Shown here in pieces: positions 10,940 to 22,408 of a stretch of 64,000 bases of DNA. Below the pieces are notes generated by a model. It worked only from the letters and a program-made list of their open reading frames with translations. It searched no databases and was not told the origin of the DNA. Every line of letters starts with the position of its first letter. Position 1 is the first letter of the stretch. A program made the position numbers and the translations under genes. The stretch comes from Nemertoderma westbladi (Eukaryota; Xenacoelomorpha; Nemertodermatida; Nemertodermatidae). Where the stretch lies: assembly GCA_032718475.1 (NCBI GenBank), contig JAUCBJ010008622.1, positions 56,001 through 120,000 on the forward strand, in the 5' to 3' direction.

Positions 10940-11690
10940 CGGATGTGGCAACCGTACAGTAACGATCTGTCCTATTTGGATTTACAGCCGTTAAAACTTT
11001 GCAACCAGATTTGTAAATTTGCTGAATGCAGCAAAATCCTAGGAGTACATTTTGAAAGAAGCTTGCGTTTTACCAGTCACACCAACTATGTTTATAAGAA
11101 ATTTTGGATAATATGGAACCAACTGAAACGTTATATATAACCAAGCCATGGTCTTTTTTACCAACAATAATGAAGCTCATTAATACTGTAATACTACCAC
11201 GCTGTATGTATGGGAGTGTTGTTTGGCAACCATTTGTTTCTAATAAACACCTCTATGAAAATATAATGTTGAAATCGGCAGTTGGATCACATTTTAACCC
11301 TAGTGGTATGAAGTTGGAAACAGTTTGCGGACTTCCAAACCATGATATTTGGGGTGAGATTATAGCAATAAAATACTTATTACAGATATGCTCAAGGACA
11401 GGAAGCACATTAAGACTACTATGGACAAACATGTTACCACGTGTGAAAACACAACATATCTTCTATAGTCATTTATGTTTTCTTCGTCGCTTCTTAGCTG
11501 ACAGGTTAGAATATCGATCTGCAACTGCCCTTCCCGCATTGAAAAATATAGATGTAAAGAGCTTTATGTATACAACAGAGATAATGAATAAATATACATG
11601 AAAACTTTGGCACAAACAGTTAGTGAGCATAAATACTGAAGAAACGTATGCTAACATAATTCCATCATTGAAACCAATAACCCTTAAGGG
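10940..11690 (+). pseudogene. LINE-B ORF2 fragment (post-RT region)
   Basis: Segments 10943-11140, 11104-11601 and a short tail to about 11720 in alternating frames. They encode the stretch that follows the RT active site in LINEs: KILGVHFERSLRFTSHTNYVYKK (the 'K.LGV.ld..L.f..Hi' motif), then PRCMYGSVVWQP, then a helical C-terminal region. The catalytic half is absent (5' truncated) and at least two frameshifts or stops are present. It is adjacent to the left boundary of the composite insertion. Confidence 0.65.
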
Positions 11691-12383
11691 GGCACGTAGG
11701 CGTAATGCCGGCGTAAGTGTTTTTAATGAAAATTAATGCCCCATTTATTTTAAAAGTACTGAATGGAAATGGTTGAAATTTATACCACATCTTCTTTACC
11801 ATTAGATACACCCCTGGAACTAAAATCTTAGTGATATATATATCTGTTGGCCCAATATAATAAAATCTATTTCAGCTAAAAAGTATAATATTTCAAATGT
11901 CTATAACTATTATTCTTATGCCTGAAATCCATTTTTTTTAGTTCAGTGGTTGCAAAATAACTTATATATATATCCCTGAAAGTTTCACCAGTATACCATT
12001 TCTGGTTCTCTCAAAAAAGGGTCATTTGTATAAGAAATAGCGTTAATCGCGAAGCGGTAAAATAACGCGTTTAAAGTTTCCGAACACTAAAATACCACTT
12101 CGATAGTATATTATAGTTATCTGATATCAGTTTAAGATCCATAGATATATATAGACTTAGTATATACTTAATATAAACAAAAGTAAATCTTATTCTACTC
12201 TTTCCTAATTTAATTACACTTAATAATGATACAATATACTCTTCAATTCACAACTAAAAGATAATATCAATAATATATGGTTCGATAGTTTGATAGTTTT
12301 AGTTCAAGAAACAGCTAAAGATGGAATATAAAATAAGTGAATCATCTAAGTATAAATTGAATATACAACTCAAGTCAATCAAC
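11691..12383. other. AT-rich non-coding sequence beside the Mutator-like remnant
   Basis: No coding frame recognised. GGGGGCACGTAGGCG at 11691-11705 could be one terminus of the neighbouring Mutator-like element, but I found no matching inverted end, so this is unproven. Confidence 0.4.
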
Positions 12384-13460
12384 CTAGTATTTCCCTGCCC
12401 CATACTTCCCATCCTCTTCATCTGCATCCTCATTCCCAAGCTTTCTCTTCCTCTTGCTCCTTCTTGCCTCCTTAGCCACTGTATTTATCACACGCTGAGC
12501 ATTCTTGACCTTGAGGAGATCCATCTTTGTCACTAAATCAAAGGAATATTTCCCAGGATTGCAGCCAAGATCTTGAAGGACTTTCATCCTTGAAGTATAA
12601 CCATCATTAAATGTAATGACAGAATCCAATACGCCCAACTCTAGTACAGTTGTCGTAATAAATACACGCTTCGGAAGTCTTGCCCAAACAACATTATTGA
12701 AGCTCTCATTGACATGCTGCGTTTTGCCATGGAGACACTTCGCTAATAAGTTAGGGTCTGAAAGAGACTTATATATGGGCTTTATGGCATCCATTACAGC
12801 AGGAGGTAAGTTATGGGTATGTTTGTATTCCTTATTTTGCAAAAGTGCTACATTAAACTTGCACCATGATGTTTCTCCTTTTGGGCACAGGTGGTGTTGT
12901 GGGTAATCATCAGTGGATGATTTATGATAGAAAGTTGCCCACACTCCTTTCACCATCATGTCTACACTCATGGTATTCGCTCTGATGGCTTTACCATAGT
13001 ACGTCTGAAGGCTATCTATTTCAACTTTAGTAAGGCGATTTCGTCCTATCAATAACTTGTTATCAGCAAGTTTTTTACCTTTATTTTCTTTCACTAAGTT
13101 GCGCAATCGACACCCCATCCTCTTCTGAATATGTCCTACACATTCCAATTTTGTTATGGTAACATCTGATCCATAAGGTTCCTTATCGAGAATGTTCTTG
13201 AAGGCACTGCTGTCTCCATCACCCAGGTACTTTATATACCGCACTCCTCTATCTTCTAAGGAGCGAAAAAATAACTTCTCAACTCCCACTTCCTCCATGC
13301 CACCACTAGTACCTGTGTAATTCCTGGAGCAGGTGGTACGATGACTCTCCCTCTCTTCGAGATGTGCTACGCCGGCGTAGCCGGCGGAGCACTGACAATG
13401 ATAGAGATGCTGCGCTCGGCGCAGCAGGCGTCGAAATATCCCCGGCGTCGTCGCTGCCAA
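12384..13460 (-). pseudogene. Mutator-like transposase, N-terminally truncated
   Basis: The minus-strand frame has a stop at 12384 and a nominal ATG at 13460. Family likeness starts only at about 13325 (CSRNYTGTSGGME). It includes YIKYLGDGDSSAFKN (a DDE-type Asp region), LECVGHIQKRMG, RLRNLVKENKG, LTKVEIDSLQTYYGKAIR, WATFYHKSSTDDYPQHHLCPKG, WCKFN, CLHGKTQHVNESFNNVVW (likely the catalytic Glu region) and a Lys/Arg-rich tail. These are hallmarks of the Mutator-like DDE domain widespread in animal genomes. About 310 residues are intact. The N-terminal zinc-finger part and first catalytic Asp upstream appear lost, and residues before position about 46 are unrelated sequence read through in frame. 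No TIR pair was found. Confidence 0.75.
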
Positions 13461-13984
13461 ATTGACCTGGCGCCGGAGCAGGAATCAGCCCAGCACACGC
13501 GGCGTACATAATTGCCTGGCGCAGAAATCAGCCGAACGTAGCACCAGACAGACAGTGAGACTGAGACAGCATGGCAACAGACATGCGTTCATCAGACCAG
13601 CACAGCAACACAATAAAACCAACTGGCCATGCAGGAGGCAGAATGGAAACTCACACTGGCTGACTGCAACTGGTCATTTATTTACGTATTTAGCCTTACG
13701 CTGTTATGAAGTAGGCAGGTCAGCAGGCAGGCTATCACAGTTCCAGCTATCAGCTGATCAGTCATTATTGCTATTGGTTAGTCAGTTGATTTATTTACAT
13801 ATTGCTGTGCTGTGCTGTATTGTATAAGCTATATTTATATTATATTATATTATTTGGATGGAGACACCGCTATCATAGAAGCGTATAAATAAAACTGCAT
13901 ATAATAAAACAGGATAAAGTTGAACACTGAATAAAACAAAACGATTTTACATGGCAATGGCACTATTGATAATGAAACAATTTA
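13461..13984. other. Non-coding sequence upstream of the Mutator-like remnant
   Basis: GC-rich near 13365-13500 (CTACGCCGGCGTAGCCGGCGG), then AT-rich. Open frames in both directions are short, without family likeness. Confidence 0.4.
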
Positions 13985-14765
13985 TTACTGGCGACACACG
14001 GGCCTTACAAGCTGATCTAGACGCTGGCTGGTGGAATGTTGTAACCATTGGAAATTGCCGTTCAGCAGTTCATTGACTCCAAGTGCAAGGTAATGCATCT
14101 AGGTTCTAGAAATCCCCAAGCAACTTTTTACACAATAATGGACGGACACTTTTATTGGCAACCGAGGAACGTGATTTGGGAATTACATTTACACCTAACT
14201 TGTCCTTCACATGTCACTGCACAAAGACTGCAGCCCGTGCCATATGCGAGTCGTCCATTTAATACGAAGAACCTTTACATATTTGGAAGCTCCGATGTTT
14301 ACCCTCTGACCCTGTTATACAAATCCCTTGTTTGGCCTCGTCCTTGAATACGAATCGTCTTGAACAAGTACAACCCCGTGCCACAGTTGTCATATGAAAA
14401 CCGACTACGTGCATGCAACCGACTACTACCGACATTAATATATCGCCGTGTACTAGCCGACCGTATAACAACATAAAAAGTTTATCCACGGGATTGACAA
14501 TATTGAGCGAAGTAATTTCTTCCAGTTTCGTTCCGAACTCCACCAATACTCAACACGAGGCTCTTTCTTGGCGCTGTACAAAGTTCGATCTATAGGACTC
14601 AAAGGAGATGCAACAACTTTGCAGACAGCGTTGTAAACATTTGGAATCCTTTACCATCACCGGAAAGTGTTGTTAATGCACGTAATACCCTTGGTACTCC
14701 TTGCTTGAACACATTCAAAAATAGACTAGACTGCGAAATGTCCCTTAAAATGAATATATAGTGAT
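13985..14765 (+). pseudogene. Decayed CR1-type LINE ORF2 3' fragment
   Basis: Read with several frame changes, the plus strand shows DTRALQADLDA (after 13995), DSKCKVMHLGSRNPQATF (14069-14130), a GITFTPNLS-like block and LRACNRLLPTLIYRR. At 14620-14760 it shows FADSVVNIWNPLP and LNTFKNRLDCEM, the characteristic C-terminal ending of CR1-like LINE ORF2. At least five frameshifts or stops, so an old copy. Confidence 0.7.
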
Positions 14766-15304
14766 ACTCCTGTGCGCCAAGTGGCAGTAGCGAAAGCGAT
14801 ATCTTTCGGATATCTTTCGGATACAACGATTTCTTTATTAAAATCTAGCTACAGTACCTATTATTTTCATTTTTCCAATCCAAAAAATATTTTTTTGTAT
14901 GTTAAATTTTAAAATAGTGTTTTTTTATGTGTAATTGTTATCCTCTTTTGTAGTTACTTTACTTTGCACGTTTTATTTCAGCAGTAATATTTTACTTATG
15001 TGACATACCTACGGTACCAAATTTATATTCCGTATAACTACGTATTGTGTTGCATCCTATAGAGTAATGTAAAATTGTCCCTTATTAATATGTTTGCCTT
15101 TAGTACTGTATGTTGTTGAAGCCCTTAAACTAAGTATGGTTTGCCGGTTTTTAATTTAATTTACTGTAATTTCATTTTTTTTAATAATTAATATGCACCA
15201 ACTGTAAGTACAGTAAATAAACTATAATTTTAATTATCTTACTAATTTTACCTGAATACCATTATCCGTATTTTTATTACAATAGTACATACGCTTCCAT
15301 AAGG
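14766..15304. other. AT-rich non-coding sequence
   Basis: Nothing recognised; T-rich and A-rich tracts only. It may include the 3' UTR of the preceding LINE fragment. Confidence 0.45.
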
Positions 15305-15628
15305 GTTCCACCTTGGTGTAGTGGTAGGGTTCCACCTTGGTGTAGTGGTAGTGTGTAGTGGTTGCATTGAATTCAGATCTCCTGTAGGTCGTGAGTTCGA
15401 TCCTCACATGGACCAGGGCAGTTTTCGTGTCGGCACGAATGCTTTAAAGGGACCACCCAGGGCGCATCTATCGTCTTGCATCCTTAAGTGGTAGCTAAAT
15501 GAGTATTGGAGTTTCCTCTGGTGAGTAAAGTTCTGGGGGGACCGCACTGGAAATAAGTCGTCAGACTTTGTGCGTAATCCCTGGCCTAACGGCCGAAGAA
15601 CAGTAAAGATACATTTAATGTATCTTTA
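15305..15628 (+). mobile_element. tRNA-derived SINE
   Basis: A box TGGTGTAGTGG (15338-15348) and B box GAGTTCGATCC (15393-15403) form a Pol III internal promoter. A CACATGGACCA stretch follows, then a roughly 200-bp unrelated body (GGGCAGTTTTCGTGTCGGCA to CCTGGCCTAACGGCCGAAGAA) ending in an AT-rich palindrome (ACATTTAATGT). The first 25 bases (GGGTTCCACCTTGGTGTAGTGGTA) are tandemly duplicated, so there are two A boxes. A-B spacing of about 55 nt and the absence of a full cloverleaf argue for a SINE head, not a functional tRNA gene. Confidence 0.7.
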
Positions 15629-16080
15629 ATATTCTTTCAATAATTCATATTGTAACATTTCAGTAATTTCAAAAAATGTACACTTTACTTGAGAACAAAA
15701 ATTTACATGCAGTGTTTCTTAAGTGGTTGTTTCGTAATGTTACACTTTTGGAATAAAACAATGCACCTACTGTACTTGTTGCATTTGTCGTTAAGGTATT
15801 CCGTCTCTGTATCCTTATTTTACATTTCACCCACCCACTACTTTCGTTCGTTTAAGAACGGAACGTTTACGAACCAAGTTCTTTACAAACAAATGCCAAT
15901 ACCATGAATACTTATTAATGGCACGCTGTACCGGATGATTTAGTTTAACATAATTATTAAAATCATATAAAGTTTAATATATTCAAATATCCAAATCCAT
16001 AAAACCCCATACTTTTTTATTTATTATTATTTACGGTACTTTTTTTATTTTGGTATCTTATTATTACTTTCTATGGAACA
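15629..16080. other. AT-rich non-coding sequence
   Basis: Nothing recognised beyond a short unconvincing frame at 15689-15907. Confidence 0.45.
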
Positions 16081-16401
16081 TAGTTTGTTGAATTTCGTAT
16101 ACGATATCATGCAGTATTTAATGTACGACGAAATGTGGAATCATTTATTCTCGGACTTATCATCGGACAAGCAAACCTCGCACATATGCGATACATATAC
16201 AATGATTTGGTACACAATCGTTGCACTTGTGGAGACATTGAGACAGAATACCACTATTTATTTGTTTGTTCGGACAGACACGATACAATTACGAACCTCA
16301 TAGAGTCCTTAAACTATAATAACTTACCAGTATCGCTAACAACTATCCAGCTAGCGAGATGCGAAAGAATTATAGATTGCTTAAAGCAGGTTTGCATTTG
16401 A
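16081..16401 (+). pseudogene. LINE ORF2 C-terminal fragment with CCHC-like motif
   Basis: The frame at 16135-16401 reads QANLAHMRYIYNDLVHNRCTCGDIETEY (quoted in part), continuing HYLFVCSDRHDTI. This is the C-x-C-x8-H-x4-C motif that closes many LINE ORF2 proteins. It is on the plus strand, like LINE-B at 10940-11690, and may be that element's displaced 3' end, separated by the Mutator, CR1 and SINE sequences. That link is inference. Confidence 0.55.
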
Positions 16402-16751
16402 TCTCTGTACATATTATATCATATGCTTCAACACAATTCTAACTCTATTTTTAAGGTGAAGGTTTATTTTATATTTTTATGTGTTACAATAATTTGAATT
16501 GAGTGTATATATTTTTGTCTATGCTTCCATGATGCCTACACAATGAGGCTTATTATATTAGATTTATATATATATATATATATATATACAGTAAAACATT
16601 AAAATTAATAATTTAATTATAAGCACGATAAGTAAAATCCATACTGACGTATAAAATATGTAGAGTTAAAGAGTTAAAACGGTAAAATAAAAAATAGTGT
16701 GGATACCACCTCGCCTTGCGATAATCAGCTGGTCATTCTAAGGTAGCCCAC
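16402..16751. other. Non-coding sequence with (TA)n microsatellite
   Basis: Includes a TA run at about 16567-16588. No coding content recognised. Confidence 0.5.
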
Positions 16752-18330
16752 TTAGTAAGTGGGTGCTGGTTGCCCGGGCAACGTAATAAATGGTAGAGGG
16801 AGGCCTCTTGGCCACACAGTGTAAGATACAGGATGAGTTTGCTTGGTGGAATTGCTTGTTCTGACAGATCCGGTGGTGAAAACCATGAACACTGTATCTA
16901 GTTGTAACGTGTCGATTCGGGTTGTTGGAGTTGCACCAGTTTCGGTTGCTAAACCCAATGCAAGACCAAAACGCGGGGGAATTTCTTGATGCTTAATATC
17001 GACTCCATTAGTATATAGAATGAACTCGGGGTGGCAGTGAGATGAAGCTGTGAAACGATATCGCAAATGAGGGTGCGTTCGTTGCATAATGCGAGCACTA
17101 GCCGGTTCTTTGTGGACTTATGGAGACCTAGAACTTTCTCAAGATAGGTTGATTTGATTTTATCTATAAATTCCAAGTTAGTTGCAGTTATGAAAGGCCA
17201 AATTTCACGTAAGCTGTATAAAATTACGGGAACCATTTTCAATTTAAACAGTTTTATTGCACAGGATAAAGAAAGGAGATACGGTTTGTTGATTGATTGG
17301 ATTACTGATATCGCTTTACATGTTATACAGGTGATGTGCTTTGTAAAAGATAACTTTGTTTGAAGAGTTACCCCAAGATATTTATATGAGTTTACTAATT
17401 CCAGTGGTTGTCCATTAAATGTAAATTTATCTTCTTTGCTAAGTCGCCCTCCACGTCGAAACTTCATCACTTTGGTTTTGGACAGGTTGACATCTAGACC
17501 ATTTTCTGCAGACCATTCGGCCACTGCGTTGAGCCCAGCCTGGATGGCTTCACGGGAGTCGCCGTAAAATAGGAGGTCATCCGCGAATAGTAATACTATG
17601 AGTTCGCAATACGGAAGACTGCGCGCTTTATAAAATCATCAATATCGTAAATAAATAAAATGAAGGGCAGGGGGCTGAGGCTGATCCCTTGAAGCACTCC
17701 TCGTATCTGCTGTACTATTTTTGATTTTCGGATGCCATCGAATAATTGGATGTAGTTTACGCTTAATATACTGTAGATTCGATAATTTTATATAGGTTAC
17801 CGCTAATATGAAAGGAATTTCGGAGCTTGAACAGTAGCCTAGAGCGAGGTACAGAGTCGAACGCTTTCTTAAAGTCTACATAGACAGCGTAGAGTGGCTT
17901 CTTAGGTGTGTGGAGATTTTGGTATATGCGGTTTATAAGCTGGGCAATCGGTATCGACGTCGACTTCCCCGGCATGAAGCCAAATTGCTCGGGAGGAATA
18001 CGGTGTGATACCAGGGGACGTAGGCGCTTTTCAATTAAACTAGTTAGTATTTTGAATGCGTTGCATAGCAAGGAGATTCCCCTATATGAGTTAGGGTCCA
18101 AACGGGAGCCTTTGCCTTTGTATAATACCATCATAATACTTAACTTCCAACAGTTAATCAGGTTTCCGGTGGACAGGCAAATATTAAATAGAGTGGTCCA
18201 GAGGAGAATGACTGTGGCTGGGATCGCTTTAAATAGTTCATAGGGAACTCTATCTGGTCCGCCAGATTTTCCCGGTTTCTTTCCTTTAATCACTGACTCT
18301 ATTTCCTCGGGTGTGAACAACCGAATGTTG
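16752..18330 (-). pseudogene. LINE-C ORF2: reverse transcriptase, frameshifted
   Basis: On the minus strand, from 18330 leftwards: LFTPEEIESVIKGKKPGKSGGPD-type RT entry, VLYKGKGSRLDPNSYRGISLL, EQFGFMPGKSTSIP and VYVDFKKAFDSV (catalytic Asp), up to the stop near 17763. After a frameshift come ISLSPLPFILFIYDIDDFIK and, in another frame at about 17600, LIVLLFADDLLFYGDS (FADD active site). The frame 17524-16949 then gives GLDVNLSKTKVM, YKYLGVTL and the thumb region. At least three frame changes. No endonuclease domain lies between its ORF1 remnant and the RT. In its place stands a minisatellite (18330-18810). Confidence 0.75.
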
Positions 18331-18810
18331 CCGGACCCGGGGAGGTCACCAGACCCGGGGAGGTCGCCGGACCCGGGGAGGTCGCCGGACCCATGGAGGT
18401 CGCCGGACCCGGGGAGGTCGCCGGACCCGGGGAGGTCGCCGGACCCGGGTAGGTCGCCAGACCCAGGAAGGTCGCCGTACCCGGGAAGGTTGCCGGACCC
18501 GGGGAGGTCGCCGGACCCAGGGAGGTCGCTGGACCTGGGTAGGTCGCCAGACCCGGGGAGGTTGCCAGACCTGGGGAGGTCGCCGGACCCGGGGAGGTCG
18601 CCCGACCCAGGGAGGTCGCTGGACCCGGGGAGGTCGCCGGACCCGGGGAGGTCGCCGGACCCGGGGAGGATGCCAGACCCAGGGAGGTCGCCGGACCCGG
18701 GGAGGTCGCTGGACCTGGGGAGGTCGCTGGACCCGGGGAGGTCGCCGGACCCGGGGAGGTCGCCGGACCCGGGGGGGTCCACAGACCCATGGAGGTCGAC
18801 AGACTCGGGA
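18330..18810. repeat. 18-bp GC-rich minisatellite
   Basis: Unit GGTCGCCGGACCCGGGGA, 18 bp, about 26 copies with point variation (CCAGACCTGG, CTGGACCC, CCATGG). It keeps all six frames open (GSGDLP on minus, RSPDPG on plus), so the long overlapping frames here are artefacts. It is in frame with the RT of LINE-C on the minus strand. Confidence 0.9.
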
Positions 18811-18849
18811 TGGTTGGCAGCCCCTTTGTGGATGATGGTCCCAAACACA

Positions 18850-19527
18850 ATGAGTCAGTTTCATATTCTCCTAATTAGAGGGGGAAGAAATAAAGGCGAT
18901 GTTCTCACTTTTTAAGCAGTTTGCAACATCATCCGATTTAACTGAGGGGTCGAGGCATCAAATGTGGATGTGTGCTTTTCTCACTGCAGTAATGCAGCAA
19001 CTTTCAGCGTCCCGCCCACTTTGCTTCCTCGAATCATTGTGGGACGGGTGCGGTGAGAGTCCGGGCCAGCAGGCTGTAGAACTGGCCGACCGGACACCGC
19101 CGGCTGACCGGTGCGAGCAGTAGCAGAGCTGTTGGTCCCTGTGGTATCTGTCGACAACGATGGAGTCGGTACATGCTGTTTGCGATTGGTAGGTTTGACG
19201 TGGTGGTAGGATAGGAAATAGTACGCGTTGGTATCGACTTAACCCGCAGTAATTCGTCCTTTGTGTTTATTGTCTCGCGCTGGGTGTCAGCTAGTTTACC
19301 TTGTAGATCAGTGTAGATTTACATCATGATCATTAAATTATCATTGAGTACTCGCCGTTGGTCCGCATTGATACTTTTCGATTTGAATATACTGACGATT
19401 TCATCCTTGGCAGCTAGAAACTCCTGCGCCATTTTATAGATATCAATAAAATTAAATTAAATGTTAACAGAGTGTGACGGAATTCAGTCAGTCTCATTAT
19501 AGCACTGCGCCAATGCCCGATAAGAAA
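18850..19527 (-). pseudogene. LINE-C 5' region with ORF1 remnant
   Basis: ATG at about 19434 on the minus strand begins MAQEFLAAKDEIVSIFKSKS and continues as a charged helical segment until a stop near 19322. Further broken frames continue to 18850. The 5' leader ends at the 12-bp repeat at 19528. This looks like the start of a LINE ORF1 (coiled-coil type), heavily decayed. No endonuclease motifs seen. Confidence 0.5.
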
Positions 19528-20653
19528 AGTGGAGATTATGGATCCATATATATTGAGGTTGCTAATGAGCTATTATAGTAATACTGAAATGTTTTGTATA
19601 TTTGGTAACTTTCTGGATATAAATGGTTTCCATGTGTCAAATGGTTTAAAACAAGGCTCGAGATTGTCTCCAATGCTTTTTAATCTGTATACATCCGATA
19701 TTATTTTCAGTATGGAAGGTTCTGGTATTGGATGTGAAATTGAAGGACAATGGTTAGGTGCCATCTGCTATGCCGACGATTTCCTCATTCTGTGCACAAG
19801 TGTAAATGAAGTTGAGACACTATCTAAAATATTTGGGGATGGAGTAAGACAGTTGGGACTAGAAATAGAACATACAAAGACGAAATGGATGTGCTTTAGT
19901 CAAAATAGTAAGGAGAAATGTACAAGAGGACTCTATCTAAATGGGAAGTACCTTGAACCCAGTATATCTATTAGCTTTTTGGGAGTTAAGTTATTTAATG
20001 ACAGGAAGGACATTATTAAAGAAATTAATAAATTAATATATGGTATATCTGATACATTTCATCGCAAAGGATGGACTACAAGATGGTATACAACCGAAAC
20101 TATAACTAAGCTTTGGGAAGGCTATGCAATACCTACAATTATGTACGCGATTCGATTTTACTTGGGTATTATTACGAGATATCAATTGGAGCAAGTAGAT
20201 ATCTCTTATCGCAAAGTTGTAAGAGGTATATTACATTTGGGTCGATATGCCTCTAATACTGAATGTTATAGTTTGCTATCTATATTGCCGATATCAATGA
20301 GTGTCTATCGCGAGATTCTGAGTATTATATTTCGAAATAATTCCTGTCCAAATATTCGATTGCATTATCTTCTTAAGATACTTTTAGATGAGAATGTCAA
20401 TGGTGTATCACGCCATGGATACCAAGGACTCGGCAGTATATTCAACAGGGTATCTGAGGAGTATCCATTACCATCAATCAATTCTTTGTTGAGCTCACGC
20501 TACTGTAAAAACTCAATACAATCTCGGATTTCTTTGGGGGGACTAACTCTGGCTGAGATGCTAAACGTTTCATTTATTACCTCAACATATAACACACCCG
20601 GCATGAGTTTTACATCTAAACATAACAGGGTGTTGGAGTATTTTAATGTGTAA
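19528..20653 (+). pseudogene. LINE-A ORF2, 3' part: RT active site and C-terminus
   Basis: Open for 374 codons to TAA. It begins immediately at the second copy of the 12-bp repeat, in the frame that continues 8797-10922. RT motifs: NGLKQGSRLSPMLFNLYTSDI, then AICYADDFLILC (YADD, both catalytic Asp), KTKWMCF, FLGVKLFNDR. The remaining 230 residues are the helical thumb/C-terminal region (YAIPTIMYAIRFYLG and onward). No RNase H or CCHC motif. This half is undamaged, unlike the 5' half with its TAG at 9202. Confidence 0.8.
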
Positions 20654-21201
20654 CTATATATATATTTGCAATTTAATTGACTTTAACTATTCCTAAACCG
20701 AGCACGATCGTATCCTTAGTTAATATTGTATAAATACTTGACACTGGATTTGGATTACAGTTTTAAACTTTTAAATACCTAACTTTATGTCTACAAACAT
20801 TTTACTATGTGCATTGGATGCATTTTTATTTATAACATTTTAATTTTGTCGCATAGAGCGAATTAATATAATATATATATATATATATTGTATTGTTATG
20901 TTGTTTAATAATATTTTTCATCAAGGTATTATCCTTACAATATTGAAACGGCTCTTATTAGGGAGGGGGGGCGGGGGGGGGGGGGTTGGAAGTACTGCTC
21001 AAAGAGCGAATAGATATAGAATCGAATAATAGAAACGTGTAAGATACATTTTGGGTGGAATATATTGAATTGTAATATTATAAATAAAAATAAAAATTAT
21101 TGTCCCCCTTAGCGGCCAGAACCAAAATTTTCATTTTTGACTTAAAATGCTACTCCTTTGTTATGATGATATATTTTCAGAAGTTGTAACGTTTTTTTTT
21201 T
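20654..21201. other. LINE-A 3' UTR and AT-rich spacer
   Basis: Contains a (TA)n run at about 20871-20888, likely near the LINE 3' end, and a G-rich tract at about 20961-20986. It ends in the T run that flanks the BEL/Pao LTR at 21202. No genes. Confidence 0.5.
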
Positions 21202-21783
21202 TGTGACGGGATCAGGGGATCCCGACCAGTTTATTGCATTACGCATCACCATGTAATTGATAAGAAGATAATAGTTTGTTGTTGTTCTGATATTGATATA
21301 GACTAGTTGATATACTGATATAAGATATAATAGCACAGTTGATGGTATAGCACAATTGGTTGATAGTGTAATATATAATTGTTGTACCGGTAATGATGGT
21401 GACGGTACGAAAATGTCACCGATCTGCACTGGATGACTGGAATGACTGAACTGACCGGTATTATGCAATATAATATATTGGTCACTCCTACAGTACTTTG
21501 GCCTTACTATCTAGCGGATGCTCTCCTCGCCCCCATTGGCTAATATTCTAATTCTCGGCTCCCACCTCTGTGGGAGTGCTGACCCCCCGCTGCTGTTACT
21601 ACCCCTCTCGAGGTAGTTTGACCTCTAACCTCTTTTGTGTGTGGCATTCTGGGCCGTATGTTGTCCCCGTTATTGGGCGTGATACGAGATTAATTCTGAT
21701 TAACCTCGTATCCCCAATATTGCTGAAAAGGCGCCACTTCCCAACTTTATGGGGATAGTGAGGCGGAATTGAATCTGCTCACA
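21202..21783 (-). repeat. 3' LTR of BEL/Pao element 1
   Basis: 582 bp, 3' with respect to the minus-strand genes. Ends TG...CA. Nearly identical to 29393-29974. Short frames inside are not genes. Confidence 0.9.
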
Positions 21784-22408
21784 CTCCCCCCCATGCTATC
21801 TTCCCGGTGAGAAGATAGCATCACCTTCGAGTGCGCTTCAATTCCGCTGGAACCCAATCTATTATCAGGTGTGGGGTGGAGTTCTCTTACTTGGAGTCGG
21901 CTTTCCAGGCCGCTCGCTCTGGGTATGATGTTACAACCCTCTCTTGGTGCAACCGCAACCTATGTTGCACCAAGACATCTGACGTCTCTGTTTGAGACAA
22001 TTGTGGACTCCTCACACAATATCGGGAATATTTCGGAATCCCGGACATCGAAAATATCAAAGACCGAAAGAAAACATGTATTTCTTGCTTGCTGGTATAT
22101 TACTCAGTTCGTATATATATCAGATCAGTATATAATAGGATAACGTACATACATAAATGTCAGATAACACAAAACTAAAACAGTAAAACTAAAAGCACAG
22201 TGTACTCTACTGCCTTACTGCCTGAATGAACTACCAACTGAAAGCACCCAGCTGATCATCCTAAATACAGTATATTTGGGACACACTGGGCTCCAGAGAA
22301 AATACATATTTGCACAACAGATACTTAGCTTCATGGATAAGACAAAACTAGTAAGACACAAATATGTTTACATAGAAATTTGATTAAAAATATCTTTCAA
22401 ATATAAAT
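21784..22408. other. Region between 3' LTR and last internal frame of BEL/Pao element 1
   Basis: Non-coding. Just inside the LTR on the minus strand is a GGGGGGAGTG stretch (complement of CACTCCCCCCC at 21781-21791), the expected place and composition of the polypurine tract. Confidence 0.55.

Larger units (their letters stand above)
10923..19527. mobile_element. 8.6-kb composite insertion in LINE-A RT, flanked by a 12-bp direct repeat
   Basis: AGTGGAGATTAT occurs at 10911-10922 and again at 19528-19539. Reading across one copy carries the RT frame from the catalytic-Asp motif directly into the segment upstream of the GLKQGS and YADD motifs. The repeat is therefore best explained as a target-site duplication of whatever first landed here, most simply a LINE, since variable-length duplications are typical of target-primed reverse transcription. 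The interior is itself a mosaic (LINE pieces in both directions, Mutator remnant, SINE), so the founding element is uncertain. Confidence 0.7.

Noticed and set aside
11691-13400. TIR pair for the Mutator-like element (GGGGGCACGTAGGCG on the left, CTACGCCGGCGTAGCC on the right)
   Set aside because: The two ends do not match well enough as inverted repeats and no target duplication was found.
15338-15420. Possible functional tRNA gene
   Set aside because: A and B boxes present, but A-B spacing is too long, no cloverleaf forms and a SINE body follows.
18299-18915. Overlapping Pro/Arg/Gly/Ser-rich frames in several phases
   Set aside because: By-products of the 18-bp minisatellite; only the minus phase leading into the RT is meaningful.
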